23,090 nt of DNA from Rubrobacter sp. (GTDB lineage: Bacteria; Actinomycetota; Rubrobacteria; Rubrobacterales; Rubrobacteraceae): positions 1-23,090 of the forward strand of contig JADDPR010000457.1 of assembly GCA_016781775.1 (NCBI GenBank). The letters run 5' to 3'. Below the pieces are notes generated by a model. The model ran no database searches, was not told the DNA's origin, and saw only the letters and a program-made list of their open reading frames with translations. A program made the translations under genes and the position numbers. This document shows positions 7,543 through 14,380 of this stretch, piece after piece (position 1 is the first letter of the stretch; the number at the start of each line of letters is the position of its first letter).

Positions 7543-7981
7543 AGCCCCCTTGGGGACCGTCCGCCGGACGCCGGAGGCCTCCCTCGAGGAAATCTTTCTG
7601 CGCGCCTCCGGGGCCCTGCCGGAGCAAGACGGCGACGGACGGGGCCGGATCGTTGCCGAGGCGCTGGGGTACTTGCAAGAGGGCTTCGGGGCACACTACG
7701 CGGCCGGGAGGGCCACGGACGACGCGATCCTGGTCGGGGACACCTCCTACGCGTGGGCTGTCGACACCATCGCCCGGCTCGACGAGCCCCGCTTCGTGGG
7801 GGTGGCGAGCCGCATGATCCGGGACGGCGCCGGTGAGATCTCGCGCGGCGGCGCCGTCACCCTGGAGCTCTGGACCCCGCACCTCGCCCAGCTTCTCGGC
7901 ATCATCTCCGGCGAAGACGAGGGACGCTCGGAGGAGCGCATAAAGACCGCCATAGAGGAGGTCGTTCGTGGCCCCGAGTAA
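7520..7981 (+). CDS. hypothetical protein, 153 residues
   Basis: Not recognised. The frame has good actinobacterial codon use and sits in line with its neighbours: its TTG start lies inside hemL and its stop inside the next small ORF. There are no cysteine clusters and no signal peptide or clear membrane span. The sequence is acidic and mostly helical by composition. The central block DDAILVGDTSYAWAVDTIAR (about 66-85) and the later VTLELWTPHLAQLLGII look ordered. The start is uncertain: TTG 7520 has GGGAGTGG just upstream, and TTG 7550 would shorten it by 10. It stands between haem and menaquinone genes, which alone does not give a function. Confidence 0.6.
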   Translation: MCPRDGVRAPLGTVRRTPEASLEEIFLRASGALPEQDGDGRGRIVAEALGYLQEGFGAHYAAGRATDDAILVGDTSYAWAVDTIARLDEPRFVGVASRMIRDGAGEISRGGAVTLELWTPHLAQLLGIISGEDEGRSEERIKTAIEEVVRGPE

Positions 7982-8156
7982 CCCCCAGAGGCTCACCAAC
8001 GAGCCCGGCGACGAAGGCGAGGCCGCGCAAAACCTCGGGCATTCCTTCCGCGCCGGCCCGGGAAGCCAGAGCCCATCCGGAGCAAGAACTGTGAACGCAC
8101 TCAAGCCGTACCACCACGACCCCATGCGGCGCGGGAGGAGCGAGCGGCATGGGTAA
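7968..8156 (+). CDS. possible small protein, 62 residues
   Basis: A GTG at 7968 is preceded by a strong GAGGAGG (7955-7961) at 6 bases. The frame overlaps the preceding gene by 14 bases and menG by 8, so it fills the gap exactly. The product is rich in Gly, Pro, Ser, Arg and His with no hydrophobic core and looks disordered. That composition is also what a non-coding stretch of GC-rich DNA gives, so the ribosome-binding site and exact fit are the only support. No similarity recognised. Confidence 0.33.
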   Translation: MAPSNPQRLTNEPGDEGEAAQNLGHSFRAGPGSQSPSGARTVNALKPYHHDPMRRGRSERHG

Positions 8157-8898
8157 GAAATCGGCCGGGGGTGGGAATCTCCCCGAAGGGTCCCTTTCGA
8201 CCGGCGAGGAGCGCGCCCGGCTCGTGCGCGAGATGTTCGACCGCATCGCCGGCCGCTACGAGCTTCTGAACCTCATTATGACCGCCGGGCTGAACCGCGT
8301 GTGGAACAGGGGCGCCGTCCGTGCAACTGCCCTGCGGCCGGGGGGGAGGGCGTTGGATCTCGCCTGCGGAGCCGGGGCCCTAACCAGGGACCTGGCTAAA
8401 AAGGTCGGACCTAACGGCTACGTGCTCGGGATGGATTTCTCGGCGGAGATGCTGAAGGCCGCGAAGACCCGTCCGCTCCCCAACGTCGAGTACCGTCTCG
8501 GGGACGCGACGAACCTGGAAGGGGTCGAGAGCGGCTCGTTCGACGCGGCCACCATCGCCTATGGAGCGCGCAACATCCCCAACCTGGATACGCTCTTTGC
8601 CGAGATGGCGCGGGTTACGCGGCCGGGAGGGCGGGTAGTGTGCCTCGAGATAGCGCGGCCGAAGGGGCGCTTATCTGCTACCTTCTACGGGATCTGGTTC
8701 GATAGGGTGGTCCCGTGGCTCGGCGCGAAAGTATCCGGGGATGCATGGGCATACTCCTATCTCCCCGAATCGGTGAAAGCATTCGTGGCACCGGACGAGT
8801 TAGCTGAGATAATGAGGCGCAATGGATTACAAAACGTTACATGGCGGCCCAACGCTGGCGGCATCGTCACCCTCCACGTCGGGACAAAACCTGGCTGA
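8149..8898 (+). CDS. menG: demethylmenaquinone methyltransferase (UbiE/MenG family)
   Basis: SAM-dependent C-methylation of demethylmenaquinone to menaquinone, the last step of the pathway. 249 residues. The family opening VREMFDRIAGRYELLN (26-41), SAM motif I RALDLACGAGALT (67-79), the acidic end of the next strand at GMDFSAEMLKAA (94-105), and AYSYLPESVKAF (201-212) are all present. ATG 8149 has GGGAGGAG at 8133-8140. The last 77 bases overlap the N-terminal codons of the polyprenyl synthase, an unusually long overlap if that start is right. It opens a run of menaquinone genes. Confidence 0.93.
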   Translation: MGKKSAGGGNLPEGSLSTGEERARLVREMFDRIAGRYELLNLIMTAGLNRVWNRGAVRATALRPGGRALDLACGAGALTRDLAKKVGPNGYVLGMDFSAEMLKAAKTRPLPNVEYRLGDATNLEGVESGSFDAATIAYGARNIPNLDTLFAEMARVTRPGGRVVCLEIARPKGRLSATFYGIWFDRVVPWLGAKVSGDAWAYSYLPESVKAFVAPDELAEIMRRNGLQNVTWRPNAGGIVTLHVGTKPG

Positions 8899-9871
8899 GA
8901 GCGCTCGGCAGCTACGCGAGGCGCTCCCCGACGACGCGTCGAGGGACGTCTCCGCGGTGGAGGAGCGCCTCGTGGAGATCGCGAGCGGCGCCCCCTCCGG
9001 GCTTGTCGCGCCCGCGCTGGAGGCACTCACCGCCGGGGGCAAGCGCCTCAGGCCGATCCTGATGGTCCTGTGCGCCCGCATGGGGCGGCCGGAGGGGGAC
9101 GCGCTCCTTACAGCGTCCGCGGCCATTGAGGTGCTCCACACGGCCACCCTGATCCACGACGACGTGGTCGACAAGGCCGCGAAGAGGCGCGGCAAGCCGA
9201 CGACCGTCGCGACCTACGGGCGCGAGATCGCCGTGGCGACCGGCGACTACCTCTTCGCCGAGGCGTTTCACGGGCTCGCCGAGATCGGGGACCCGAGGCT
9301 CGTCCGAGCCTTTGCCGAGGCGTCGATGGGGCTCGCGGAGGGGGAGCTCGAGCAGTACCGCTCCTCGCGCGGACCTGTCGAGGTCGAGGCGTACCTGGAG
9401 CACATCCGGATGAAGACCGCAGGGCTCTTCAGGGCGGCGTGCGTCGCCGGCGGTTCCCTCGGCGGCCTCTCTCTCAAGCAGATCGACGCGCTCGCGACCT
9501 ACGGGCAGGCGCTCGGGCTTGCGTTCCAGATGTCCGACGACGTCATGGACCTCGTCGGGAAGCCGGGGCTCATGGGCAAGGGCATAGGGACGGATCTCGC
9601 CGAGGGGACGGTCACGCTGCCGGTCATCTTCGCCATGAAGGAGGGAGACGCGGCGGCGATCAGGCGCGTCCTCGAAGCCCCCGACCCGCCGCCGGAGGTG
9701 CTGGAGGCCGGGATCGAAGCCGTCCTCGCGACCGACGCGATCAAGAAGACCGAGGTCTGGGCCATGGGCGAGGTAGAGGAGGCCATAGAGGGCCTCTCGC
9801 TCCTGCCGGACGGGGCCGAACGCGCGATCCTTGAAGCGATAGCTAGCGAGGTGGTGGGCAGGGATGCTTGA
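8822..9871 (+). CDS. long-chain trans-polyprenyl diphosphate synthase
   Basis: Chain elongation of allylic diphosphate with isopentenyl diphosphate, probably to make the menaquinone side chain. Motifs: GGKRLRP (72-78), first Asp-rich motif LIHDDVVD (110-117), second motif QMSDDVMDL (236-244), and GTDLAEGTVTLPVI (256-269). Small residues (Ala108, Thr109) occupy the positions before the first DDxxD that limit product length in short-chain enzymes, as in octaprenyl synthases, so a long product is expected. The ATG at 8822 gives 349 residues, 20-30 more than typical, and a 77-base overlap with menG. A later start near residue 24 (a CTG at 8891) is possible but non-standard. Placement between menG and mqnA supports a menaquinone role. 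Confidence 0.92.
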   Translation: MDYKTLHGGPTLAASSPSTSGQNLAESARQLREALPDDASRDVSAVEERLVEIASGAPSGLVAPALEALTAGGKRLRPILMVLCARMGRPEGDALLTASAAIEVLHTATLIHDDVVDKAAKRRGKPTTVATYGREIAVATGDYLFAEAFHGLAEIGDPRLVRAFAEASMGLAEGELEQYRSSRGPVEVEAYLEHIRMKTAGLFRAACVAGGSLGGLSLKQIDALATYGQALGLAFQMSDDVMDLVGKPGLMGKGIGTDLAEGTVTLPVIFAMKEGDAAAIRRVLEAPDPPPEVLEAGIEAVLATDAIKKTEVWAMGEVEEAIEGLSLLPDGAERAILEAIASEVVGRDA

Positions 9872-10001
9872 GCAGGGCATGCCACGGAGAACAGCCCTCT
9901 TCGAGAGCCGGTGCGCGGGTTGCGGGCCGGCGGAGAATTACGAGTTCGGCCGTATCGTCTCCCTGCGCGAGACGGACGCGAACGTCCTCCATAACCTTTA
10001 G
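9864..10001 (+). CDS. small CxxC protein, 45 residues
   Basis: An ATG at 9864 overlaps the end of the polyprenyl synthase gene by 8 bases. The frame runs to TAG at 9999-10001, ending 12 bases before the mqnA start. The protein is polar, with RCAGCG (Cys17, Cys20) followed by a block YEFGRIVSLR (26-35). One CxxC pair suggests half a zinc or iron site, perhaps completed by dimerisation or a partner. I do not recognise the family. The tight fit in both directions and non-random ending argue for a real gene; an in-frame ATG at 9879 is an alternative start. Confidence 0.5.
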   Translation: MLEQGMPRRTALFESRCAGCGPAENYEFGRIVSLRETDANVLHNL

Positions 10002-10013
10002 GTGCCGTCGCCC

Positions 10014-10807
10014 GTGCTGCGCGTCGGTTTTATCGACGGTCTCAACTGCCTGCCTCTACGCCTGGGGCTCGAAGCAACCGGTGGACTGGATGGGGTCGAG
10101 CTCGTCGGCGGAACGCCGGTCGAGGCGAATGCCACGCTCCTCTCGGGCCAGGTGAGCTCGGGCTCGTCTCCTCGGTGAGGTGGGATCGGCACCGCGACAG
10201 GCTCTGGCGGGTGCCGGGTTACGGCATCGCCTCCGACGGGCCGGTGACGGACGTGCTGCTCGTGATGCAAAAGGGTCGGGCCCTTCGGGAGGTGCGTAGC
10301 GTCGCGCTAACGAGCGAGGCGGCGACGAGCCATGGCCTCGCCCGGATCGTACTGGAGCGCCTCCACGGCGCCTCGCCCCGCTATGAGGTCGTCTCTACGC
10401 GCCCGGAGTGGGCGCTGGCCGAGTACGACGCGGCGCTGTTCGTCGGGGATACGGCGCTGGAGGCCCGTCGCCTCGGCGGCGTGGAGACCGTGGACCTCGG
10501 GGCGGTGTGGCGCGAATATGCCGCGCTGCCGATGGTCTACGCCGTCTGGGCGTCGCGCGGGGACCCGGCAAGATACGGCTTCTGGGCGGACCGCGTCGCG
10601 CTCGCCGTCGGTTGGGCGGAGCGCCATGCGGACGAGGTCGTGGACGAGGCGCGCCGCCTCGGCGCCCCGGCGACGGACGAAGACCTGAGGGCGTACTTCT
10701 CTTCCATCGGTTACCGGGTCGGTCTCAAGGAGGGCGAGGGTTTGAGAAGATACCTCGCCGAGGCCGGGCATCTCTCCCCGGGTCCTTACGGAAGGGTTAG
10801 CGCATAA
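10014..10807 (+). pseudogene. mqnA: chorismate dehydratase MqnA, interrupted by a one-base frameshift
   Basis: MqnA turns chorismate into 3-enolpyruvylbenzoate, the first step of the futalosine menaquinone route. The first part (GTG 10014, AGGTG at 10000-10004) reads VGFIDGLNCLPLRLGLE then VEANATLLSGQV. That frame then meets TGA at 10176. The homologous sequence continues one frame back from 10154, as ELGLVSSVRWDRH, ASDGPVTDVLL, ALTSEAATSHGL, FVGDTALEARRLGG and LPMVYAVWASRGDP, to TAA at 10807. One extra G near 10152-10154 would restore about 264 residues, the normal size. The rest of the gene shows no decay, so a recent mutation or a sequence error are both possible. A C-terminal fragment starting at GTG 10175 would lack the first substrate-binding lobe. 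Confidence 0.85.
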
Positions 10808-10850
10808 TAAGCGCGTGCCCGTCGCTCGAAGACACGCCGCTAGCAATCGC

Positions 10851-10861
10851 ATACATTGTAT
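10851..10861. promoter_or_regulatory. short AT-rich inverted repeat before the amidohydrolase gene
   Basis: ATACATTGTAT is a perfect 5-bp inverted repeat around one base, standing out in the GC-rich 122-base gap between mqnA and the next gene and about 55 bases before its ribosome-binding site. It could be a small operator or part of a -10 region. No -35 partner is obvious. Confidence 0.22.
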
Positions 10862-10929
10862 CTTGATCGAGGAGAATGCCGTCGGGGTAGCCCGTATCCC
10901 GCGTGGCACCGAAGAGGAGGAGATCTAAG

Positions 10930-12171
10930 ATGCCCCAGGAGACCATACTCGCCGCTGACCTCGTCCTACCCGTGGCCGCCGGTCCGATCGCGGACGGGGC
11001 CGTACTCGTCCGCGACGGTCGGATCGCCAGCGTCGGCCCGCTCGCCGACGTTCGTCGCGGTGCTCCGGATGCGGAGGTACGGCGCTTCGCGGGGTGTTCG
11101 CTCGTCCCGGGCGCGGTCAACGCGCACGGCCACCTCGGCTTCCGCAGGCAGGACAAGCCGGCCTCCGCCCCGTTCTCCGTCTGGCTCAGGGAGCTTATCT
11201 CGAAGCTGCCGGAGAAGGAGTCCTGGACCGCCGAGGCCGCCCGCGACTCGGCCCGCGAGGCGAGGGAGGCGGGCACGACCTACATGGCCGAATCCTCGCC
11301 CTACGGCGAGTGCCTGCCCCAGCTCGCCGAGAGCGGGATGGCCGGCACCGTCCACGCCGAGTTCTTCCCGGGCGACTACTCCGGGATGGGGCCGCAGGAG
11401 AGGGTCGAGGCCATCTTCGAGAGCGTTCGGAAGATGCGCGAAGGGTTGCCGGCGCGGGTAGATGCTCAGGTGAGCGTGCATTCTCCGTACACCGTCGATC
11501 CCGTGTCGGCGGGGCTCGCGGCGGTCAGGTCTCGGGAGGAGGGCGGGCGGCTCGCGATCCACCTCTCCGAGAGCCCGGAGGAGGTCGAGTTTATCCTCGA
11601 GGGGACGGGCGGTCTCGCCGGTATCTTCGAGAGCAACAACTGGGGCGGCCGGGGCGTTTCTCCGGTCCAGTACTTCGAGGAGGCAGGAGTCCTCGGGGCG
11701 AACGTCATCGCCGCGCACCTCGCGACGGCCGTGTCGGAGGTAGATCTTGGCATCCTGAAGGCCACGAATACGGCCGCGGCTCACTGCCCGCGGTCGAACG
11801 AGTACCTCGATTGCGAGGTCTCGCCCGTTCCGCGGATGCTCGAGAGGGGCATCAGGGTCGGGATGGGGACGGACGGGCTGTGGAGCAGCCCGAGCATGAA
11901 CCTCTTCGAGGAGACGCTCTTCGCCATCCGGCTGCACGGCATGAGCGGTGCCTTGGGGCTCGAGCTCGCCACCCTCGGCGGCGCGCGGGCGCTCGGCATC
12001 GACGACGAGACGGGGAGCTTCGAGGTCGGCAAGCACGCGGACCTCGCGGTCGTCGGGGTGGCGCCGGAGGGCGGCGACGCCGAGATGGCGATCGTCGAAG
12101 CCGCGGCCGGCGGCGGGGTCGCGGCGACCGTGGTTTCCGGAGAGTTCGTATACAATCAGACCGATTCGTAA
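10930..12171 (+). CDS. amidohydrolase, probable aminodeoxyfutalosine deaminase (MqnX)
   Basis: Metal-dependent hydrolase of the ATZ/TRZ/cytosine deaminase type, 413 residues. Metal-site residues in order: NAHGH (His66, His68), IHLSES with His211 and Glu214, AAHL with His263, and MGTDG with Asp315. The small beta-domain formed from both ends (IADGAVLVRDGRIASVG, and a C-terminal HADLAVV) fits. In several bacteria using the futalosine pathway, a related amidohydrolase removes ammonia from 6-amino-6-deoxyfutalosine; placement directly after mqnA supports that role here, but substrate cannot be read from motifs. ATG 10930 is chosen over the in-frame GTG at 10903 because GGAGG (10916-10920) precedes it. 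Confidence 0.88.
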   Translation: MPQETILAADLVLPVAAGPIADGAVLVRDGRIASVGPLADVRRGAPDAEVRRFAGCSLVPGAVNAHGHLGFRRQDKPASAPFSVWLRELISKLPEKESWTAEAARDSAREAREAGTTYMAESSPYGECLPQLAESGMAGTVHAEFFPGDYSGMGPQERVEAIFESVRKMREGLPARVDAQVSVHSPYTVDPVSAGLAAVRSREEGGRLAIHLSESPEEVEFILEGTGGLAGIFESNNWGGRGVSPVQYFEEAGVLGANVIAAHLATAVSEVDLGILKATNTAAAHCPRSNEYLDCEVSPVPRMLERGIRVGMGTDGLWSSPSMNLFEETLFAIRLHGMSGALGLELATLGGARALGIDDETGSFEVGKHADLAVVGVAPEGGDAEMAIVEAAAGGGVAATVVSGEFVYNQTDS

Positions 12172-12195
12172 GGAAGCGGTAGGAGACCTCTCGAC

Positions 12196-12870
12196 ATGAT
12201 GCTCAACCGGGACAAGCTCGGCTTCTGGACCAGGATCGGCGCGATCGCGCTGGCCGTCCTCTTTATCCTGTCCGGCGTGCTCTTCGGCATGTCCTCGAAC
12301 ACCAGCTACAACCTCTTCAACGTCTTCGGCGACCCCCAGGATCAGCAGGCCCAGCAGACGACCGGCTCCGAGGAGCAGATCGAGCGCACCCGAACCGAGC
12401 TCGAGGAGAACCCCGAGGACCCGAGGCTCATACGGCGTCTCGCGGGCCTCTACCTCCAGAACGGCCAGACGGGAGAGGCCGTGAAGGTCCTGGAAGAGGG
12501 GCGCAAGGCCGCGCCCGGCGATCCGGCCATCCCGCTCGTCCTCGGCCAGGCCTACGATCAGCAGGCCCAGGCGATCACCGACGAGGGGGAACGCCAGGAT
12601 ACCTACGCGAGGGCCGGTGGCGCTTACGTGGCGGCCGCGGAGGCCGAGGAGTCGGAGCGGAGGGACGCCCAGGCGTTTCTCCTCGCCGGCCAGGCCTACG
12701 AGCAGGCCGGCGACAAGGCGAAGGCGATACAGTACTGGAACGAGTACCTTGAGATAGAGCCCGAGGGCGAGCAGGCGGACGCCGTCAAGGAGCGCATCGG
12801 CACCTTGCTCAAGGGCGGTGATACGACCGGCGCGGCCGGGGCAGGCGCCGAGGGCGCGGAAGGGCAATGA
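12196..12870 (+). CDS. membrane-anchored TPR-repeat protein
   Basis: 224 residues. One hydrophobic segment (about 11-32) follows a basic N-terminus, consistent with a signal anchor and the rest outside the membrane. A Gln-rich linker follows (about 47-60), then helical repeats from about 62 to 205 with TPR-like spacing, for example LAGLYLQNGQTGEAVKVLEE (78-97) and AGQAYEQAGDKAKAIQYW. The tail is Gly/Ala/Glu-rich. TPR proteins bind other proteins; the partner is unknown. Two ATG codons in a row start the gene, with AGGAG at 12181-12185. The position before tatA may hint at envelope function, but a promoter seems to separate them. Confidence 0.8.
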   Translation: MMLNRDKLGFWTRIGAIALAVLFILSGVLFGMSSNTSYNLFNVFGDPQDQQAQQTTGSEEQIERTRTELEENPEDPRLIRRLAGLYLQNGQTGEAVKVLEEGRKAAPGDPAIPLVLGQAYDQQAQAITDEGERQDTYARAGGAYVAAAEAEESERRDAQAFLLAGQAYEQAGDKAKAIQYWNEYLEIEPEGEQADAVKERIGTLLKGGDTTGAAGAGAEGAEGQ

Positions 12871-12891
12871 TCCATCCTTCGACAGGGGGCG

Positions 12892-12897
12892 TATAAT
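12892..12897 (+). promoter_or_regulatory. -10 element (TATAAT) for tatA
   Basis: A perfect TATAAT occurs in the 63-base gap after the TPR gene, 26 bases before the tatA ribosome-binding site. The -35 region is poor: nothing close to TTGACA at 17 bases, though TTCGACA sits nearer at 12878-12884. It is likely the start of tatAC transcription. Confidence 0.45.
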
Positions 12898-12933
12898 GGT
12901 GGTGACGCGGACGAGGAAGATTAGGAGGCACGC

Positions 12934-13248
12934 GTGAGCGTGGTAGCGTTGATACCGGTTCTCGGCTCGGTTGGTCCTACGGAGTTGATCATCATCCTGA
13001 CGATAGTCTTGCTGCTCTTCGGGGCGAAGAAGATCCCCGAGCTCGCCAGGGGTCTCGGCACCGGCGTTCGGGAGTTCAAGAGGGGCACTTCGGGCGCGGC
13101 CGACAAGGACGAAGTGAGGGGCAAGGACAGGAGCGAGGCCATCGTCGGCGGCGACGACGAGGACGCCCGCCCGGAGGATTCCCGCGAGGACGGCGCCGAT
13201 CTCGCCGCCGAGCGTGCCGCGAGGCGCACCGAGCAGCAGCAGCGCTAA
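12934..13248 (+). CDS. tatA: Sec-independent protein translocase subunit TatA
   Basis: Forms the oligomeric pore or membrane-thinning element of the twin-arginine pathway, which exports folded proteins such as Moco enzymes. 104 residues: membrane helix about 16-29 (ELIIILTIVLLLF), hinge Gly30, amphipathic helix about 31-49 (AKKIPELARGLGTGVREFK), then a charged tail. The N-terminus is some 10 residues longer than in typical TatA. GTG 12934 has AGGAGG at 12923-12928. TatA versus TatB cannot be fully settled, but the FGAKKIPELARGLG block fits TatA and no second copy is nearby, so it may serve a minimal TatAC system. Confidence 0.94.
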   Translation: MSVVALIPVLGSVGPTELIIILTIVLLLFGAKKIPELARGLGTGVREFKRGTSGAADKDEVRGKDRSEAIVGGDDEDARPEDSREDGADLAAERAARRTEQQQR

Positions 13249-13272
13249 AGACGGCACCCTAAAAGCTTTACG

Positions 13273-14151
13273 ATGGCAGGTCGCCTGCGCATACCGGCAG
13301 GTCCGCGCGACGAAGCGCGGATGACGCTGATCGAGCACCTCGAAGAGTTTCGCTCCAGGCTCTTCAGGGTGGCGATCGCCTTCGTTCTGGCGTGCATCGC
13401 CACCTGGATCTTTCGCCGCCAGATCTTCGACTGGCTTCTGGACCCCGCAGGCCTCGAGAAGCTGACCTTCATGGGCCCGGCGCAGGGCCTCATGACGGAC
13501 GTGAAGCTCTCCCTATTCTCCGCCTTCCTGGTCACGGTCCCCGTGGTTATCTACCAGGCGTGGATGTTCGTCGCCCCGGCCGTCGGCGAGGTTGGGCGGG
13601 CTTTCACGTACGTGATCGTCACCCTCTCGTCGCTGCTCTTCCTGGCAGGGGTCGCCTTCGGTTACTACGCCGTCCTCCCGGTGGGCCTGGAGTTCCTGCT
13701 CGACTACGAGAGCGAGCGGTTCGAGGCGTTGCCCACGGCCGACACGTACCTGCCGTTTATCACCCGCACCCTGCTCGCCGCCGGGATCGTCTTCGAGCTG
13801 CCGGCGGCGACCTACGTGGGGGCGAAGCTCGGTCTCATCACGGCGCCGACCCTCAGGCGGTTCCGCAAGCACGCGTTGATCGTCAACGCCGTGCTCGCAG
13901 CGGCCCTGACCCCGAGCCCGGACCCGTTCAGCATGGTCCTGATGGCCGTGCCCCTCGCGGTCATGTACGAGCTCAGCATCATCATCGCCCGCTTCGTCAA
14001 CCCGATGGTCCCGCACGAGGAGGCGATGGAGCACTCCCCGCTCTCTGACCACCTCCCCGACGACGAGGACGAGGAGGCCCCCGAGGACGATGACCTCGAC
14101 GAAGGCCCCGAAACTCGCCGGGACGAGCCGGCGCCGGAGCGCGACCTCTAG
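13273..14151 (+). CDS. tatC: Sec-independent protein translocase subunit TatC
   Basis: Polytopic membrane receptor for twin-arginine signal peptides. 292 residues, about six hydrophobic segments between residues 30 and 240, opening block RMTLIEHLEEFRSRL (16-30), and PVVIYQAWMFVAPAV (90-104) before the second loop. Phe99 matches E. coli Phe94. The residue equivalent to the normally critical Glu103 is Gly108 here; the nearest Glu is 106. The tail after about 250 is very rich in Asp and Glu. No ribosome-binding site precedes ATG 13273; ATG 13321 would cut the N-terminus but is no better placed. It follows tatA by 24 bases. Confidence 0.94.
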   Translation: MAGRLRIPAGPRDEARMTLIEHLEEFRSRLFRVAIAFVLACIATWIFRRQIFDWLLDPAGLEKLTFMGPAQGLMTDVKLSLFSAFLVTVPVVIYQAWMFVAPAVGEVGRAFTYVIVTLSSLLFLAGVAFGYYAVLPVGLEFLLDYESERFEALPTADTYLPFITRTLLAAGIVFELPAATYVGAKLGLITAPTLRRFRKHALIVNAVLAAALTPSPDPFSMVLMAVPLAVMYELSIIIARFVNPMVPHEEAMEHSPLSDHLPDDEDEEAPEDDDLDEGPETRRDEPAPERDL

Positions 14152-14230
14152 CCTCCGCGAGACCTCCACCAACGCGCCGTAACCGTTTCGTCACCGACTT
14201 CAAGGCAGAGGCACGCACCACGAAATGATT

Positions 14231-14271
14231 TTCCCCGTGCCCCGTTGCGCGTCTTCATCAAGCGTGGGGAA
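14231..14271. other. inverted repeat between tatC and the prenyltransferase gene
   Basis: TTCCCCGTGC (14231-14240) pairs with GCGTGGGGAA (14262-14271) over 10 positions, two of them G-U, around a 21-base loop. There is no T run on the + strand, so a terminator role is doubtful. It lies in the 229-base non-coding stretch 14152-14380, which otherwise shows only the T-rich element near 14317. Confidence 0.25.
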
Positions 14272-14316
14272 GGTACGCGGGAACCCCTTGTGTACGGGAT
14301 AGGGCGTAGGACGGAG

Positions 14317-14342
14317 ACTTTTTGTTGTTTTTGTGGTAGAAC
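14317..14342 (+). promoter_or_regulatory. T-rich element with possible extended -10
   Basis: ACTTTTTGTTGT (14317-14328) is followed by TGGTAGAAC (14334-14342), which resembles an extended -10 (TGn + TAGAAC). Transcription from it would start near 14350 and give a roughly 30-base leader to ATG 14381. The same 12-mer occurs at 18651-18662 ahead of another gene. Confidence 0.3.
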
Positions 14343-14380
14343 CCGATCTCGTGGAAGCGGGTGGAAGCATATTGAAGCCT

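Noticed and set aside
9868..10155. 95-codon + strand frame across the start of mqnA
   Set aside because: Low-complexity Ser/Arg composition; the mqnA frame in the same DNA has clear homology, and the 45-residue frame fits the gene junctions better.
10140..10160. Programmed -1 ribosomal frameshift in mqnA
   Set aside because: No slippery heptamer of the X-XXY-YYZ type is present at the junction, and no downstream pseudoknot was evident.
10176..10178. In-frame TGA in mqnA as a selenocysteine codon, given the tRNA-Sec in the same window
   Set aside because: The residues just before this TGA are already out of register with MqnA, and homology resumes in another frame from 10154, not after the TGA. 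A lost base explains it better.
13262..13269. Palindrome AAAGCTTT before tatC as an operator
   Set aside because: Only 8 bases and no second copy nearby; expected by chance.
10966..13338. 790-codon open frame on the minus strand
   Set aside because: It is the antisense shadow of the amidohydrolase, TPR and tatA genes, rich in Arg, Pro and Gly with no recognisable domain.
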